40,139 nt of DNA from JBJFCE01 sp964437825 (GCA_964437825.1 CAYTIH010000022.1:1-40139); one strand, 5' to 3'; counted from the first letter of the stretch, positions 16,660 to 25,707 are shown. Notes: a model not told the origin generated them from the sequence alone. Numbers and translations are program-made.

Positions 16660-17130
16660 ATGGAATACAGTAGTTTATCAGAACGCCTCAGAGAATTAAG
16701 AAACGACTTTAATTACTCTCAGGCATATATTGCTCAAAAACTGAATATCAGCCGTCAGACTTATTCCCATTATGAAACAGGCAGAATCATTCCTCCGACA
16801 GATTCTCTGCGTACGCTGGCCGAGCTTTATCATATTTCCATGGATGTACTGATCCCGGTCAATACCTCTCATAACGCCACCGATGAATCCGGAAGACCAT
16901 TATGCTGCTATTCCCTTGACTACGATCTTTCCAAAGAATATATGGACTTTATCAATTCCAACAAATCCCGATTTTCTTTTCTGAGCAGCTCCGAAAAGCA
17001 CCTTTTGTACTATTTCAGCACTCTGGATTCCCGTGATCAGAAGGATATTCTGACGTTCATGAAGCTGAAGTCGGCAAACAGAAAAACCGAAAGTCCCATC
17101 ATGGCGCCGGGAAGGACGCTTCCCAAGTAA
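16660..17130 (+). CDS. XRE-family HTH transcriptional regulator
   Basis: 156 residues from ATG 16660, which follows AGAGGA at a good distance; the open frame extends upstream to 16534, but that part lies in promoter sequence. Residues 5-60 are a Cro/C1-type helix-turn-helix (LSERLRELRNDFNYSQAYIA, then LNISRQTYSHYETGRIIPPT), followed by ALAELYHISMDVLI-like dimer-contact sequence. The C-terminal 90 residues are not a known ligand domain. It is the only convincing plus-strand gene in the window and is divergent from the secreted-protein gene. Shared palindromes suggest it represses both that gene and itself. Confidence 0.9.
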   Translation: MEYSSLSERLRELRNDFNYSQAYIAQKLNISRQTYSHYETGRIIPPTDSLRTLAELYHISMDVLIPVNTSHNATDESGRPLCCYSLDYDLSKEYMDFINSNKSRFSFLSSSEKHLLYYFSTLDSRDQKDILTFMKLKSANRKTESPIMAPGRTLPK

Positions 17131-17223
17131 AGAATTACCAAAAATCCAGTCCCTCCGTATTAAAAGTCACAAAGGATGTTGTTGAAATTGCCTGTGCAGA
17201 AATTCATTCTGATTCTTTTTTCC

Positions 17224-18000
17224 TTATCTTAACGCATCCTTCATGGTTTTCACATAATCATAAACATGGGGAGCCGCATCCTCGCCGTATTTCTCGATGA
17301 TCTTGACAATTGCGCTTCCGACGATCGCTCCGTCGGACAGGGACGCCATCTTTGCCGCCTGCTCGGGCGTGCTGATACCGAATCCGACGGCGCAGGGCAC
17401 ATCCGTAACCTGCTTAATGGAGTCCACAATCTGCCCGATATCCGTTGTAATCTCACTTCGGACACCGGTAACGCCCATGGAGGAAACCACATAAATATAT
17501 CCGGTCGCTTCTTTTGCAATTGTCCGGATTCTTGACTTGGAGGTGGGCGCAATCAGAGAAATGATATCAACATCATACTTTGCCGCCACATCGGACAACT
17601 CATGCTTTTCCTCATAAGGCAGATCCGGGCAGATAATACCGTCCACCGAAAGCTCCTTACATTTCCGCAAAAAAGCATCATAGCCATAATGGAATACCGG
17701 ATTTAAATAAGTTAAAAATACAATCGGAATCTGACTCTGCGCACGTACCTTTCTCACAATCTCAAAGACGCCGTCCGTAGTGATACCCGCTCTGAGCGCA
17801 CGTACATTTGCCGCCTGTATCACAGGCCCTTCCGCTGTCGGATCGGAAAAAGGAATGCCGATCTCTATTAAATCCGCTCCCGCCCGTATCATCTCCAGTA
17901 TAAATTCCACCGTCTTATCCGCACTCGGATCACCCGCAGTCAGAAAAGGAATGAATGCCTTTCCGTTTTCAAATGCCTGTCTGATCTTACTCATGAACAT
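17224..18000 (-). CDS. trpA: Tryptophan synthase alpha subunit
   Basis: TIM-barrel protein of about 258 residues that cleaves indole-3-glycerol phosphate to indole and glyceraldehyde 3-phosphate and passes indole to TrpB. AFIPFLTAGDPS, LIEIGIPFSDPTAEGPVIQ (catalytic Glu in LIEIG), VFLTYLNPVFHYG and IVGSAIVKI are all present. The second catalytic Asp (E. coli Asp60, in ADG) is Glu here (AEG), a change I believe is seen in other Clostridia. The open frame reaches 18108, but AGGGGGG precedes ATG 18000 (MFMSKIRQ), which overlaps the trpB end; ATG 17994 is the alternative. It is the last gene of the trp operon. Confidence 0.95.
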   Translation of the reverse strand: MFMSKIRQAFENGKAFIPFLTAGDPSADKTVEFILEMIRAGADLIEIGIPFSDPTAEGPVIQAANVRALRAGITTDGVFEIVRKVRAQSQIPIVFLTYLNPVFHYGYDAFLRKCKELSVDGIICPDLPYEEKHELSDVAAKYDVDIISLIAPTSKSRIRTIAKEATGYIYVVSSMGVTGVRSEITTDIGQIVDSIKQVTDVPCAVGFGISTPEQAAKMASLSDGAIVGSAIVKIIEKYGEDAAPHVYDYVKTMKDALR

Positions 18001-19171
18001 CAACCCCCCTGTATCTTGCAATGGCTGCCACATCCTTGTCCCCGCGTCCGGACAGGCAGACGATAATACTGTCATCCTGACTGAATTGTCCTGCAATTCT
18101 GCGTACATGCGCTACCGCATGGGCGCTTTCGATGGCACAGATAATGCCTTCCGTTCTGGCCAGATATTCAAAGGCTTCCACTGCCTCATCATCAGTAATC
18201 GGTACATACTGGGCGCGTCCTGTGGAATTCAGATATGCATGCTCAGGCCCGATACCCGGATAATCCAGTCCTGCGGAAATCGAATATACCGGTGCAATCT
18301 GTCCCTGATCATTCTGGCAGAATAAGGATTTCATGCCATGGAATACGCCAAGCGTTCCCGTTGCAATCGTTGCAGCCGTCTGATCCGTGTCGACGCCTCT
18401 GCCTGCCGCCTCGCAGCCAATCAGTTTCACATCCTGATCGTTAATAAAATTATAAAACATACCCATCGCGTTGCTGCCGCCGCCCACACAGGCCACAACC
18501 GCTGCCGGAAGCTTTCCTTCATATTCCAGAATCTGCTCCCTTGCCTCTTTACTGATCACACTCTGGAAATCCCTGACAATCGTCGGGAACGGATGCGGAC
18601 CCATAACGGAGCCGAGCACATACAGCGTATCGTCCACACGCTTACTCCACTCCATCATCGCCTCATTCACGGCATCCTTTAATGTCATAGTTCCGCTTGT
18701 TACCGCATGCACCTTGGCTCCAAGCAGCTCCATACGATAAACATTCAGCGCCTGACGGATGGTATCCTCTTTTCCCATAAAAATTTCGCATTCCATATCA
18801 AGCAGCGCCGCAGCCGTTGCGGTTGCCACTCCGTGCTGACCCGCTCCGGTCTCTGCAATGACTCTGGTTTTCCCCATCTTTTTGGCAAGAAGCACCTGAC
18901 CGAGCACATTATTGATTTTATGTGAGCCTGTATGGTTTAAATCCTCACGCTTTAAGTAAATTTTGGCGCCGCCCAGATCCTTTGTCATCTTTTCTGCATA
19001 GTATAATAATGACGGCCTGCCGGCATAATTTTGCAGCAGATCATTCAGCTCCGCATTGAACTGAGGATCATTTTTATAAAATTCATATTGCTTTTCCAGA
19101 TTGATGATCTCGTTCATCAGTGTCTCACCGATATACTGACCACCGAACTCTCCAAATCGTCCCTTACTCAT
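17987..19171 (-). CDS. trpB: Tryptophan synthase beta subunit
   Basis: 394 residues from ATG 19171 (MSKGRFGEFGGQYIGETL), which has AAAGGATT eight bases upstream. A longer GTG start at 19225 has no ribosome binding site and adds 18 unconserved residues. The PLP lysine lies in HTGSHKINN, the phosphate-binding loop is GGGSNAMG, and AETGAGQHGVATA is the conserved ammonia/indole site. It condenses indole with serine. It overlaps the trpA start by about 14 nt, so the two are translationally coupled. Confidence 0.96.
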   Translation of the reverse strand: MSKGRFGEFGGQYIGETLMNEIINLEKQYEFYKNDPQFNAELNDLLQNYAGRPSLLYYAEKMTKDLGGAKIYLKREDLNHTGSHKINNVLGQVLLAKKMGKTRVIAETGAGQHGVATATAAALLDMECEIFMGKEDTIRQALNVYRMELLGAKVHAVTSGTMTLKDAVNEAMMEWSKRVDDTLYVLGSVMGPHPFPTIVRDFQSVISKEAREQILEYEGKLPAAVVACVGGGSNAMGMFYNFINDQDVKLIGCEAAGRGVDTDQTAATIATGTLGVFHGMKSLFCQNDQGQIAPVYSISAGLDYPGIGPEHAYLNSTGRAQYVPITDDEAVEAFEYLARTEGIICAIESAHAVAHVRRIAGQFSQDDSIIVCLSGRGDKDVAAIARYRGVDVHE

Positions 19172-19266
19172 GTTTGCAATCCTTTCCGTATTATAATACA
19201 GCTTTTTTTCGTGACGTTTACTCACATGGTGCTTCGCATCAAAGCAGACCGGCCGCTGCCGGCGAA

Positions 19267-19893
19267 TTAATGAAAGCTTCTGACCGCCCTGACAAATGCT
19301 TTGATCTTTTCGGAATCTTTATATCCGTCCGATTCCACGCCGCTGCTGACATCCACAGCATAGGGGAGGGTATCCCGCAGCCTGTCAAGCGCCCCGGCCA
19401 CATTCTCCGGCGTAAGTCCGCCGGCCAGAAAAAACGGCTTTCCGATCTCGGATTTTTGCGGAAAATGATTCCAGTCAAGACATCTGCCGCTTCCCTTGCC
19501 GCTATCAAGAAGCAGATAATCGGCACCTGTGGTAATCGTATTGCCGATCTGCTCCGGCTGCAGAATCACCGCTTTGATCACTGTTTTCCCACTCTCCTGC
19601 CTGATTCTCTCCACATACTCCTCGCTTTCGTTCCCGTGGAGCTGTGCGATATCGATAATCCCTTTTTGCAGCATTCCGATCACGCGCTCTTTGGGCGCAT
19701 CCACGAATACGCCGACCTTTCTGATCTGCGGCTTCAGCAAAGCAGCCAGATATGCGGCAGCTTCCTGTGAAATTTCCCTTTTTCTGTTTGCAAAAACGAA
19801 ACCGATATAATCCGGCATCACTTCATTAACAATGGAAATATCCTCTTCTCTGCGCAGTCCGCAGATTTTTATTTTCACTTTTTGCTCCGTCAT
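19267..19893 (-). CDS. trpF: Phosphoribosylanthranilate isomerase
   Basis: 208 residues, a small TIM barrel. KIKICGLRREEDI contains the catalytic cysteine and PYAVDVSSGVES the catalytic aspartate. ADYLLLDSGKGSGRCLDW is the conserved phosphate-side block. It performs the Amadori rearrangement of PRA to CdRP in tryptophan synthesis. It starts 8 nt after trpC ends, and 95 nt separate it from trpB. Confidence 0.96.
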   Translation of the reverse strand: MTEQKVKIKICGLRREEDISIVNEVMPDYIGFVFANRKREISQEAAAYLAALLKPQIRKVGVFVDAPKERVIGMLQKGIIDIAQLHGNESEEYVERIRQESGKTVIKAVILQPEQIGNTITTGADYLLLDSGKGSGRCLDWNHFPQKSEIGKPFFLAGGLTPENVAGALDRLRDTLPYAVDVSSGVESDGYKDSEKIKAFVRAVRSFH

Positions 19894-19901
19894 TGTTCAG
19901 C

Positions 19902-20684
19902 TTACTCCGTTCCCCTGAGCTTTGCAAGCGCTTCCTTTTTGTCCGCACTTCGCATTAATACTTCGCCAATGAGCACTGCATCCGTTCCGTTCCCGCGAAG
20001 AACCGCGATATCCTCCGGCGTCTTCATACCGCTCTCCGATACAAAGATGATCTGCTTAGGAACCATTTTTCTAAGGCGGACAGAATTGGTAATATCCACT
20101 TGAAAGTCCCTCAGATCCCTGTTATTCACGCCGATGATTCCGGCTCCGCTTTTGAGCGCTCTTTTCACTTCCCCCTCATCATGAGCTTCCACCAGTGCGG
20201 AAAGCCCCAATGACGCGGCGATCGCCTGATATTCTTTCAGCTCCTCATCTGTCAGAATCGCGCAAATCAGAAGCACCGCGCTGGCGCCGAGCACCTTCGC
20301 CTGATAAATCATATAAGGATCTACGGTGAAGTCCTTGCGAAGCAGCGGAAGCTTCACCTGCGCCGCAATTTCCTTCAGGTACTCATTACTGCCTTTAAAA
20401 TAATGAGGCTCCGTCAGAACGGAAATCGCCGCCGCACCGGCCTTTTCATATTCCTTTGCAATTTCCAGATACGGAAAATTCTCCGCAATCATGCCTTTAG
20501 ACGGGGAGGCCTTCTTTACCTCACAGATAAATTGTATCGTTTCCTGCCTTAGCGCTCTTTCAAAAGGAAAACCGGTATCCGCATTCATGGACAATGCCTG
20601 TTTCTTTATCTCCTCAAACGGCGCTATGCTTTTTTCCGCCTCCACCCGCTTTCTGGTGTCGGCGGCAATCTCGTCAAGAATCAT
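19902..20684 (-). CDS. trpC: Indole-3-glycerol phosphate synthase
   Basis: 260 residues from ATG 20684 (MILDEIAADTRKRVEA), placed by a GGAGG five to six bases upstream; an earlier ATG at 20708 lacks one. FICEVKKASPSKG (catalytic lysine), LLRKDF, GVNNRDLRDF and VSESGM are the family signatures. It closes CdRP to indole-3-glycerol phosphate. A separate trpC and trpF, as here, is the common Firmicutes arrangement. Confidence 0.96.
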   Translation of the reverse strand: MILDEIAADTRKRVEAEKSIAPFEEIKKQALSMNADTGFPFERALRQETIQFICEVKKASPSKGMIAENFPYLEIAKEYEKAGAAAISVLTEPHYFKGSNEYLKEIAAQVKLPLLRKDFTVDPYMIYQAKVLGASAVLLICAILTDEELKEYQAIAASLGLSALVEAHDEGEVKRALKSGAGIIGVNNRDLRDFQVDITNSVRLRKMVPKQIIFVSESGMKTPEDIAVLRGNGTDAVLIGEVLMRSADKKEALAKLRGTE

Positions 20685-20757
20685 ATTTCCTCCATTCCGA
20701 AGTATCACGAATTCCCTGTTCCGGTCAATTGCTGTATGGCAATTTTCTCATCTTCTT

Positions 20758-22341
20758 TTATTCTTCATTGGAAAGACGGATGAATTCGTCCAGCTTCTGT
20801 TTTGCCTTGCCGCTGTCAATCGTCTCCGCAGCCAGCTTCACGCCGTCCTCAAGGGTTGCGCTCTTTCCTGCGGTGTAGAGTGCAGCTCCGGCATTCAGTA
20901 AAACGGCTTCTCTCTTGGGACCTTTTTCTCCGTTTAATATGCCAAGTGTAATTTCTGCATTTTCCTGCGGTGTACCGCCCTGCAGCTCCTCCTTTTGGCA
21001 TCTGGTAAAGCCGAACTGTTCCGGAGTGATAGTATAGGTTTTAAAGTTCCCGTCCCTTACCTCACATACCACAGTGGGGGCGGACATGGAAATTTCATCC
21101 AGCTTATCCTGTCCGTATACGACCATCGCCTTTTTTACACCAAGATTGGAAAGTACCCTTGCAAGCGGCTCAACCAGGGACTCGTCAAAAACGCCCATCA
21201 CCTGCATCGCAGCGCCCGCAGGATTGGTAAGAGGTCCGAGAATATTAAAGATTGTGCGGATTCCAAGCTCCTTTCTGATCGGTCCGACATACTTCATGGA
21301 AGTATGATAGCTCTGTGCGTGCAGGAAACAAATGCCGATTTTCTCAAGCAGCTCCTTGCTTTTTTCCGGTGAAATCATAGTCTTTACTCCAAGCGCTTCC
21401 AGCACATCCGCAGCTCCGCTTTTACTGCTTGCCGCGCGATTGCCATGCTTTGCCACCGGTACACCCGCTGCCGCAATGACAACGGAGGATGTTGTAGAGA
21501 TATTAAAGGAATTGGAACCGTCTCCACCCGTTCCGACGATTTCAAGCACATCCATATCATGGCTAAGCTTTGTTCCGTGTGCCCGCATCTCCTGCGCAGA
21601 AGCCGTAATTTCTTCAATGGTTTCCCCTTTCATGCTGAGCGCCGTCAGATATGCGGCCTTCTGAACATCACTTGCCTGCCCGCTCATGATTTCATCCATG
21701 ACTTCCCTTGCCATGTCGTATCCGATGTCTTCTTTTTTTACCAGCTTTAAGATTGCCTCTTTAATCATATTTTTTCTCTCCTTTATTAAATTTTGCATTA
21801 TTTCATAACCATGCTCCGTTAAGACAGATTCCGGGTGGAACTGTACGCCGTATACGGGGTACTTTTTATGTTCTACTGCCATGACCTGACCATCCGCGGT
21901 AACCGCCGTAACCGCCAGCTCCGGAGGAATCGTCGAGGGGTCCGCCGCCAACGAATGATATCTCGCTACTTTCAGGCTGCTGCCAAGTCCCCGGAATAAT
22001 CTGCTGTCGCTGTTTACCTGAACTTCACTCACTTTTCCGTGCATCAGCTCCTTGGCATAGGTAACCTTGGCTCCGAAAGCCTCGCAAATAGCCTGATGGC
22101 CCAGGCATACACCGAAAATCGGGATGACGCCGGAAAGCTTTTTCACAACCTCCACACAAACGCCCGCATCCGAGGGTTTGCCCGGCCCGGGGGAAAGCAC
22201 GATCAGCTTCGGATTTAACTTCCTGATCTCTTCCACACTCATTTCATCATTCCGGATGACCTTAATATCCTCATCCACCATACCGATCAACTGATACAGA
22301 TTGTAGGAAAAGCTGTCATAATTATCAATCAGTAAGATCAT
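20758..22341 (-). CDS. trpGD: Fused anthranilate synthase glutaminase / anthranilate phosphoribosyltransferase
   Basis: 527 residues from ATG 22341, which follows AAAGGAGGACTGGATC. Residues 1-190 are a class I glutamine amidotransferase: LIDNYDSFSYNLYQL, GVCLGHQAI (nucleophile Cys) and VQFHPESVLTEHG (His/Glu). After a short linker (IMQNLIKERKN) comes a full TrpD domain with LEIVGTGGDGSNSFNISTTS, KHGNRAASSKSG and FNILGPLTNP. One polypeptide supplies ammonia to TrpE and then phosphoribosylates anthranilate. Fusion of these two is known from enterobacteria and some Clostridia. The start lies inside the end of trpE (17-nt overlap). Confidence 0.96.
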   Translation of the reverse strand: MILLIDNYDSFSYNLYQLIGMVDEDIKVIRNDEMSVEEIRKLNPKLIVLSPGPGKPSDAGVCVEVVKKLSGVIPIFGVCLGHQAICEAFGAKVTYAKELMHGKVSEVQVNSDSRLFRGLGSSLKVARYHSLAADPSTIPPELAVTAVTADGQVMAVEHKKYPVYGVQFHPESVLTEHGYEIMQNLIKERKNMIKEAILKLVKKEDIGYDMAREVMDEIMSGQASDVQKAAYLTALSMKGETIEEITASAQEMRAHGTKLSHDMDVLEIVGTGGDGSNSFNISTTSSVVIAAAGVPVAKHGNRAASSKSGAADVLEALGVKTMISPEKSKELLEKIGICFLHAQSYHTSMKYVGPIRKELGIRTIFNILGPLTNPAGAAMQVMGVFDESLVEPLARVLSNLGVKKAMVVYGQDKLDEISMSAPTVVCEVRDGNFKTYTITPEQFGFTRCQKEELQGGTPQENAEITLGILNGEKGPKREAVLLNAGAALYTAGKSATLEDGVKLAAETIDSGKAKQKLDEFIRLSNEE

Positions 22342-23809
22342 GATCCAGTCCTCCTTTCGCAATTTCCAGCGCATTCATAACCGCCTTCGCTTTATTAATA
22401 CATTCTTCAAATTCCCTCTCCGGTACACTGTCCGCAACAATTCCGGCTCCGCTTCTGATAAATACCTTTCCGTTTTTGGCAAACGCCAGCCGGATGCCGA
22501 TGCAGGTATCCAGATTTCCCGCAAAATCAATGTAACCGATAGCGCCGCCGTAGATACCGCGTTTATTGTCCTCCAGTTCGTTGATAATCTCACACGCCCG
22601 AAGCTTCGGCGCTCCCGACAGCGTTCCTGCGGGAAGGATCGCATCTACGGCATCCAGTGCATCCTTATCCTCCCTGATCTGACCGGAGACTGTCGATCCG
22701 ATATGCATCACGTGGGAGTAGCGTTCAATATTCATGTACTGCTCCACTTTTACGGAACCGATTTTACTGATCCTGCCGATATCATTCCGCCCCAAATCGA
22801 CCAGCATATTATGTTCGGCGCGCTCTTTTTCATCCGCCAAAAGCTCTTTTTCCAGACGCTTATCCTCCTCGTCCGTCGTACCCCTCGGACGGGTGCCTGC
22901 AAGCGGGTAGGTATAGAGCTTATTGTCTTCAAGCTTAACCAGAGTCTCTGGAGACGCACCGGCGATTTCAATGTCGTCACTGGAAAAGTAAAACATATAC
23001 GGAGAAGGATTGCCGGTTCTGAGAACTCTGTAGGTATCGAACAGGCTTCCCTCAATATCCGCCTCAATGCGGTTGCTGAGAACCACCTGAAAGATGTCTC
23101 CCTCTCTGATATATTGCTTTCCTTTTTCTACCATACTGCAATACTGCTCTTTATCAAACAGCTTCCGATAATCCGATTTGATCTGCAGGGGCTTCATTTT
23201 TTCCTGTTCCCCGCGCAGAATCAGGGACGCCATATTTCGAAGTTCCCTGACGCCCTTATGATACTCGGTTTCCAGGTCCTCCGTCTTAATGTTCACAATC
23301 AGAACGATCTTCTGTCTGTAATTGTCAAATGCAATTACTTTATCAAACAGCATCAGATCCACATCCCGGAATCCTTCCTCGTCCACGGCATCCAGCTTCA
23401 GGGTCGGTTCGCTGTATTTTATATAATCATAAGAAAAATATCCCACAAAGCCTCCGGTAAAAGAAGGGAGTCCCGGAATATGCGGACTTTTATGCTGGGA
23501 AAGAATCTCTCTGATCACTTCTCCCGGATGTTCGACTGTTTTCTTCATCACCATACCGCTCTTTACAGTCAGCTCATGATCCTTACAGGTCAGCTCCAGT
23601 ACCGGATCATAACCAAGGAAGGTATATCTCCCCCACTTGTGCATTTTCTCAACACTTTCCAAAATGTAACAGTGTCTGCTGACATGCTTTAAAATGCGGA
23701 GTACCTCGATCGGTGTTCTGCTGTCCGCATAAATCTCCATGCTTAAAGGAATCACGCCATATTCCTTTTTTTCCGACAATTTCACTACCTGTTCATAATC
23801 CGGATACAT
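22325..23809 (-). CDS. trpE: Anthranilate synthase component I
   Basis: 494 residues. The chorismate-binding C-terminal half has YPLAGTRPRGTTDEED, ELLADEKERAEHNMLVDLGRNDIGRI, GTLSGAPKLRACEII and YGGAIGYIDF, and the N-terminal half is the usual feedback domain. It forms anthranilate from chorismate using ammonia from the TrpG domain of the next gene. GGAGGAGCTTAT precedes ATG 23809. It is the first gene of the operon, 86 nt downstream of the T-box terminator; that gap holds a 7-bp hairpin (TTGGCGG/CCGCCAA, 23833-23858). Confidence 0.96.
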   Translation of the reverse strand: MYPDYEQVVKLSEKKEYGVIPLSMEIYADSRTPIEVLRILKHVSRHCYILESVEKMHKWGRYTFLGYDPVLELTCKDHELTVKSGMVMKKTVEHPGEVIREILSQHKSPHIPGLPSFTGGFVGYFSYDYIKYSEPTLKLDAVDEEGFRDVDLMLFDKVIAFDNYRQKIVLIVNIKTEDLETEYHKGVRELRNMASLILRGEQEKMKPLQIKSDYRKLFDKEQYCSMVEKGKQYIREGDIFQVVLSNRIEADIEGSLFDTYRVLRTGNPSPYMFYFSSDDIEIAGASPETLVKLEDNKLYTYPLAGTRPRGTTDEEDKRLEKELLADEKERAEHNMLVDLGRNDIGRISKIGSVKVEQYMNIERYSHVMHIGSTVSGQIREDKDALDAVDAILPAGTLSGAPKLRACEIINELEDNKRGIYGGAIGYIDFAGNLDTCIGIRLAFAKNGKVFIRSGAGIVADSVPEREFEECINKAKAVMNALEIAKGGLDHDLTD

Positions 23810-23894
23810 ATAAGCTCCTCCATTTCTGTTTTTTGGCGGTTCTCGCGGCAGCCGCCAAGTGATGTAAGCATGTTCGTTTGGCTCGCTGCCTGCG

Positions 23895-23929
23895 AAAAAA
23901 AATCCCTGACAGCTATATTGCTGTCAAGG
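23895..23929 (-). terminator. T-box terminator
   Basis: CCTTGACAGC-AATATA-GCTGTCAGGG forms a 10-bp stem (one G-U), followed closely by eight T on the minus strand. It is the OFF structure of the T-box and competes with the antiterminator that includes the T-box sequence. Confidence 0.9.
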
Positions 23930-24366
23930 ACGAATTTTTCACCCGCGGTGCCACCTTGTTTTATGATTCTTCCCTCTGTCTATCGATAAAAAAACAGCCT
24001 GAACCTATCATATGAAACATTTGCATCTGCTTCAAGGTCTGCGGTTCAAACTGAGATCTGACGAACATTCGGAAGGATATTATCATACCCTTAATGAGAT
24101 ACCATCATATCTCCGGCCTGTAACGAAAGCCCTGCGTCATAGAATACTGGGACAGCTGCATTTCTAACTCCGGCATTTTTCTGAAAATCACTCTTTCAGA
24201 TCATTGCGATATGCCCGTAAGCTGCTGTCTGTTGACTATGCCCTCCGCGATCCATTTAACAGGCTGCGTTCTGCCCGGTTCTCAGCTGTCCGGACTCTCT
24301 GTGAGTGCACGATCTGTTTTTATCTTCGCTTCATCGGTTTAAAGTGTTATTCTATTGAATCTACTG
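23895..24366 (-). ncRNA. T-box riboswitch leader, tryptophan type
   Basis: The leader of the trp operon. It has the near-consensus T-box AAGGTGGCACCGCGGG (23942-23957) immediately before a terminator, and AGAGAG (24295-24300) followed by GCTGAGA-like Stem I sequence. A UGG triplet followed by A at 24252-24254 is well placed as the specifier, matching the tRNA-Trp anticodon CCA. Uncharged tRNA would favour the antiterminator and switch trp genes on. The T-box call is firm; the exact specifier register is inferred from context. Confidence 0.92.
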
Positions 24367-24372
24367 ACATAG

Positions 24373-24401
24373 ATTATAATATACTTATATGCACAATGCA
24401 A
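24373..24401 (-). promoter_or_regulatory. Promoter of the trp operon
   Basis: -35 TTGCAT (24396-24401), a 17-bp spacer, and a perfect -10 TATAAT (24373-24378). The predicted start near 24366 begins the T-box leader. Confidence 0.8.
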
Positions 24402-24406
24402 GTCTT

Positions 24407-24452
24407 TTTTCATCTCCCGCTGATCTGAGTTTTCATCTCCCGCTGATCTGAG
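24407..24452. repeat. 23-bp perfect tandem duplication at the end of the M14 peptidase gene
   Basis: Two exact head-to-tail copies, 24407-24429 and 24430-24452 (unit begins TTTTCATCTCCCGC on the plus strand). The first copy in gene direction encodes the last residues and stop of the peptidase; the second repeats them beyond the stop and touches the trp promoter. Confidence 0.9.
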
Positions 24453-25707
24453 TCATTCCTCCCAGTAAAATGCCCTTATTATCCTCATAGATCTGAGGAA
24501 ACCGGCTCATAGGCAGCGGATTTTCTCCTTCCCCCGCTTCGATCGTATAACCGGGACGGTTATATGTCATGATGAACCAGTCCTTGTAGCCTGCGTTTCC
24601 CGATGCTGCCGGCGTTTCCTCCACGGTATAGCCGCTGACGGAGCCGAAATAATCCGCAATTTCTCTTGAATTTTGCGGTTCGTAATCCCGGTATTTCCAA
24701 TATATTACCTTGCCCTGCGTATGATAAGCCAGAATCAGCTCGAATTTATTCTGCTCCGTAAATTTCGCAATTGCCGCGCTTTCCGGGGCCGTAAGCGGCG
24801 CCTCCCCCACATAATCTCTGGGAGCAGGCGACGTATAGCCTTGGGCAAATTTGATTTCTCTTGCAAGCTCCCACCCTGCCGGAAATTGCAAATTCAGGTC
24901 AATTCCCGAAATATTCGCTTTCCAGCCGGATGGGAACGGAATCTGCGGATATTGCCCGGCTATCGCTTTTGCCCGTTCATAGTATTCGCCCTCCGTTAAA
25001 AAGCCATTGACCAGATCCACGCCGTCCGGATTCACCATCGCAGTCAAATTCAGCTCATAGCCATAATAAAGCAGCGCACTGTCCGTTCCGAATAATTCCT
25101 TTTTATCGGCAAAAGCCTGTGCATAATCCTCTGCAAATTTTAATAAAAGAGGCGTTGTAATACTCTCATTTGCATGAAATGATGCATTATAGAAAATCTG
25201 TTTTGCTCCCCTGCCAAGCGTCAGATTCAGAATCGGCGTTCCCATAACGCTGCTTCCGATTTCCGATAACGACAAAAACGGATATCGGACCGTCAAGCCC
25301 TCCAGCACGTACTCATTTAAAATGGAGGTATACGGTACTTTGGTTGATACAAGCGGAAATGCAAAAGGCACATTCACAAGTGCTCCCACAGGTATATTGT
25401 TCGGGTCGATATCAGGATTCGCCTGACTGATCCGCGCTGCGTCCGTCCGGCAGCTTCGTGCAATCCGTTCAAAAGTATCTCCGCTGACAGCAGTATGCCT
25501 TGTATATCCTTTCAGATACGGAATCAATTTGTCCCATACCTCCTGTGTCACGCTGCAGTCCGTTTCCATCCGCAAAAAAGAATTCAAAATCCCGCAGGTT
25601 GACGCTCCGAAAATTCCATCCATATCCGTCATGTATCCTGCGCGATTCAGCGCCAACTGTAAATATAGTACCAGGATTCCCTGATCTCCGGGTTTTATTT
25701 CTTTCAT
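24433..25707 (-). CDS. M14 zinc carboxypeptidase with peptidoglycan-binding and LysM domains (gamma-D-glutamyl-diaminoacid endopeptidase-like)
   Basis: 424 residues. Residues 1-65 are a peptidoglycan-binding domain (LYLQLALNRAGYMTDMDGIFG), residues 70-115 a LysM (HTAVSGDTFERIARSC...INVP-like end VNVP), and 130-420 an M14 peptidase. Zinc ligands are H178 and E181 (FHANE) and H329 (AYHTQG), with catalytic E390 (YTIEAGEG). This order matches endopeptidase I of sporulating bacilli, which cuts gamma-D-Glu-diaminopimelate bonds in wall peptides. No signal peptide is visible, so it may act on imported muropeptides, in the forespore, or leave by another route. The start is ATG 25707 with a weak ribosome binding site. 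Confidence 0.85.
   Translation of the reverse strand: MKEIKPGDQGILVLYLQLALNRAGYMTDMDGIFGASTCGILNSFLRMETDCSVTQEVWDKLIPYLKGYTRHTAVSGDTFERIARSCRTDAARISQANPDIDPNNIPVGALVNVPFAFPLVSTKVPYTSILNEYVLEGLTVRYPFLSLSEIGSSVMGTPILNLTLGRGAKQIFYNASFHANESITTPLLLKFAEDYAQAFADKKELFGTDSALLYYGYELNLTAMVNPDGVDLVNGFLTEGEYYERAKAIAGQYPQIPFPSGWKANISGIDLNLQFPAGWELAREIKFAQGYTSPAPRDYVGEAPLTAPESAAIAKFTEQNKFELILAYHTQGKVIYWKYRDYEPQNSREIADYFGSVSGYTVEETPAASGNAGYKDWFIMTYNRPGYTIEAGEGENPLPMSRFPQIYEDNKGILLGGMTQISGR

Noticed and set aside
17131..17223. Terminator between the XRE gene and trpA
   Set aside because: Only a 5-bp CAGAA/TTCTG stem before a T-rich stretch; too weak to call.
22340..23692. 450-residue open frame on the plus strand opposite trpE
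   Set aside because: It is the antisense of a well-conserved gene, has no ribosome binding site and no recognisable domain.
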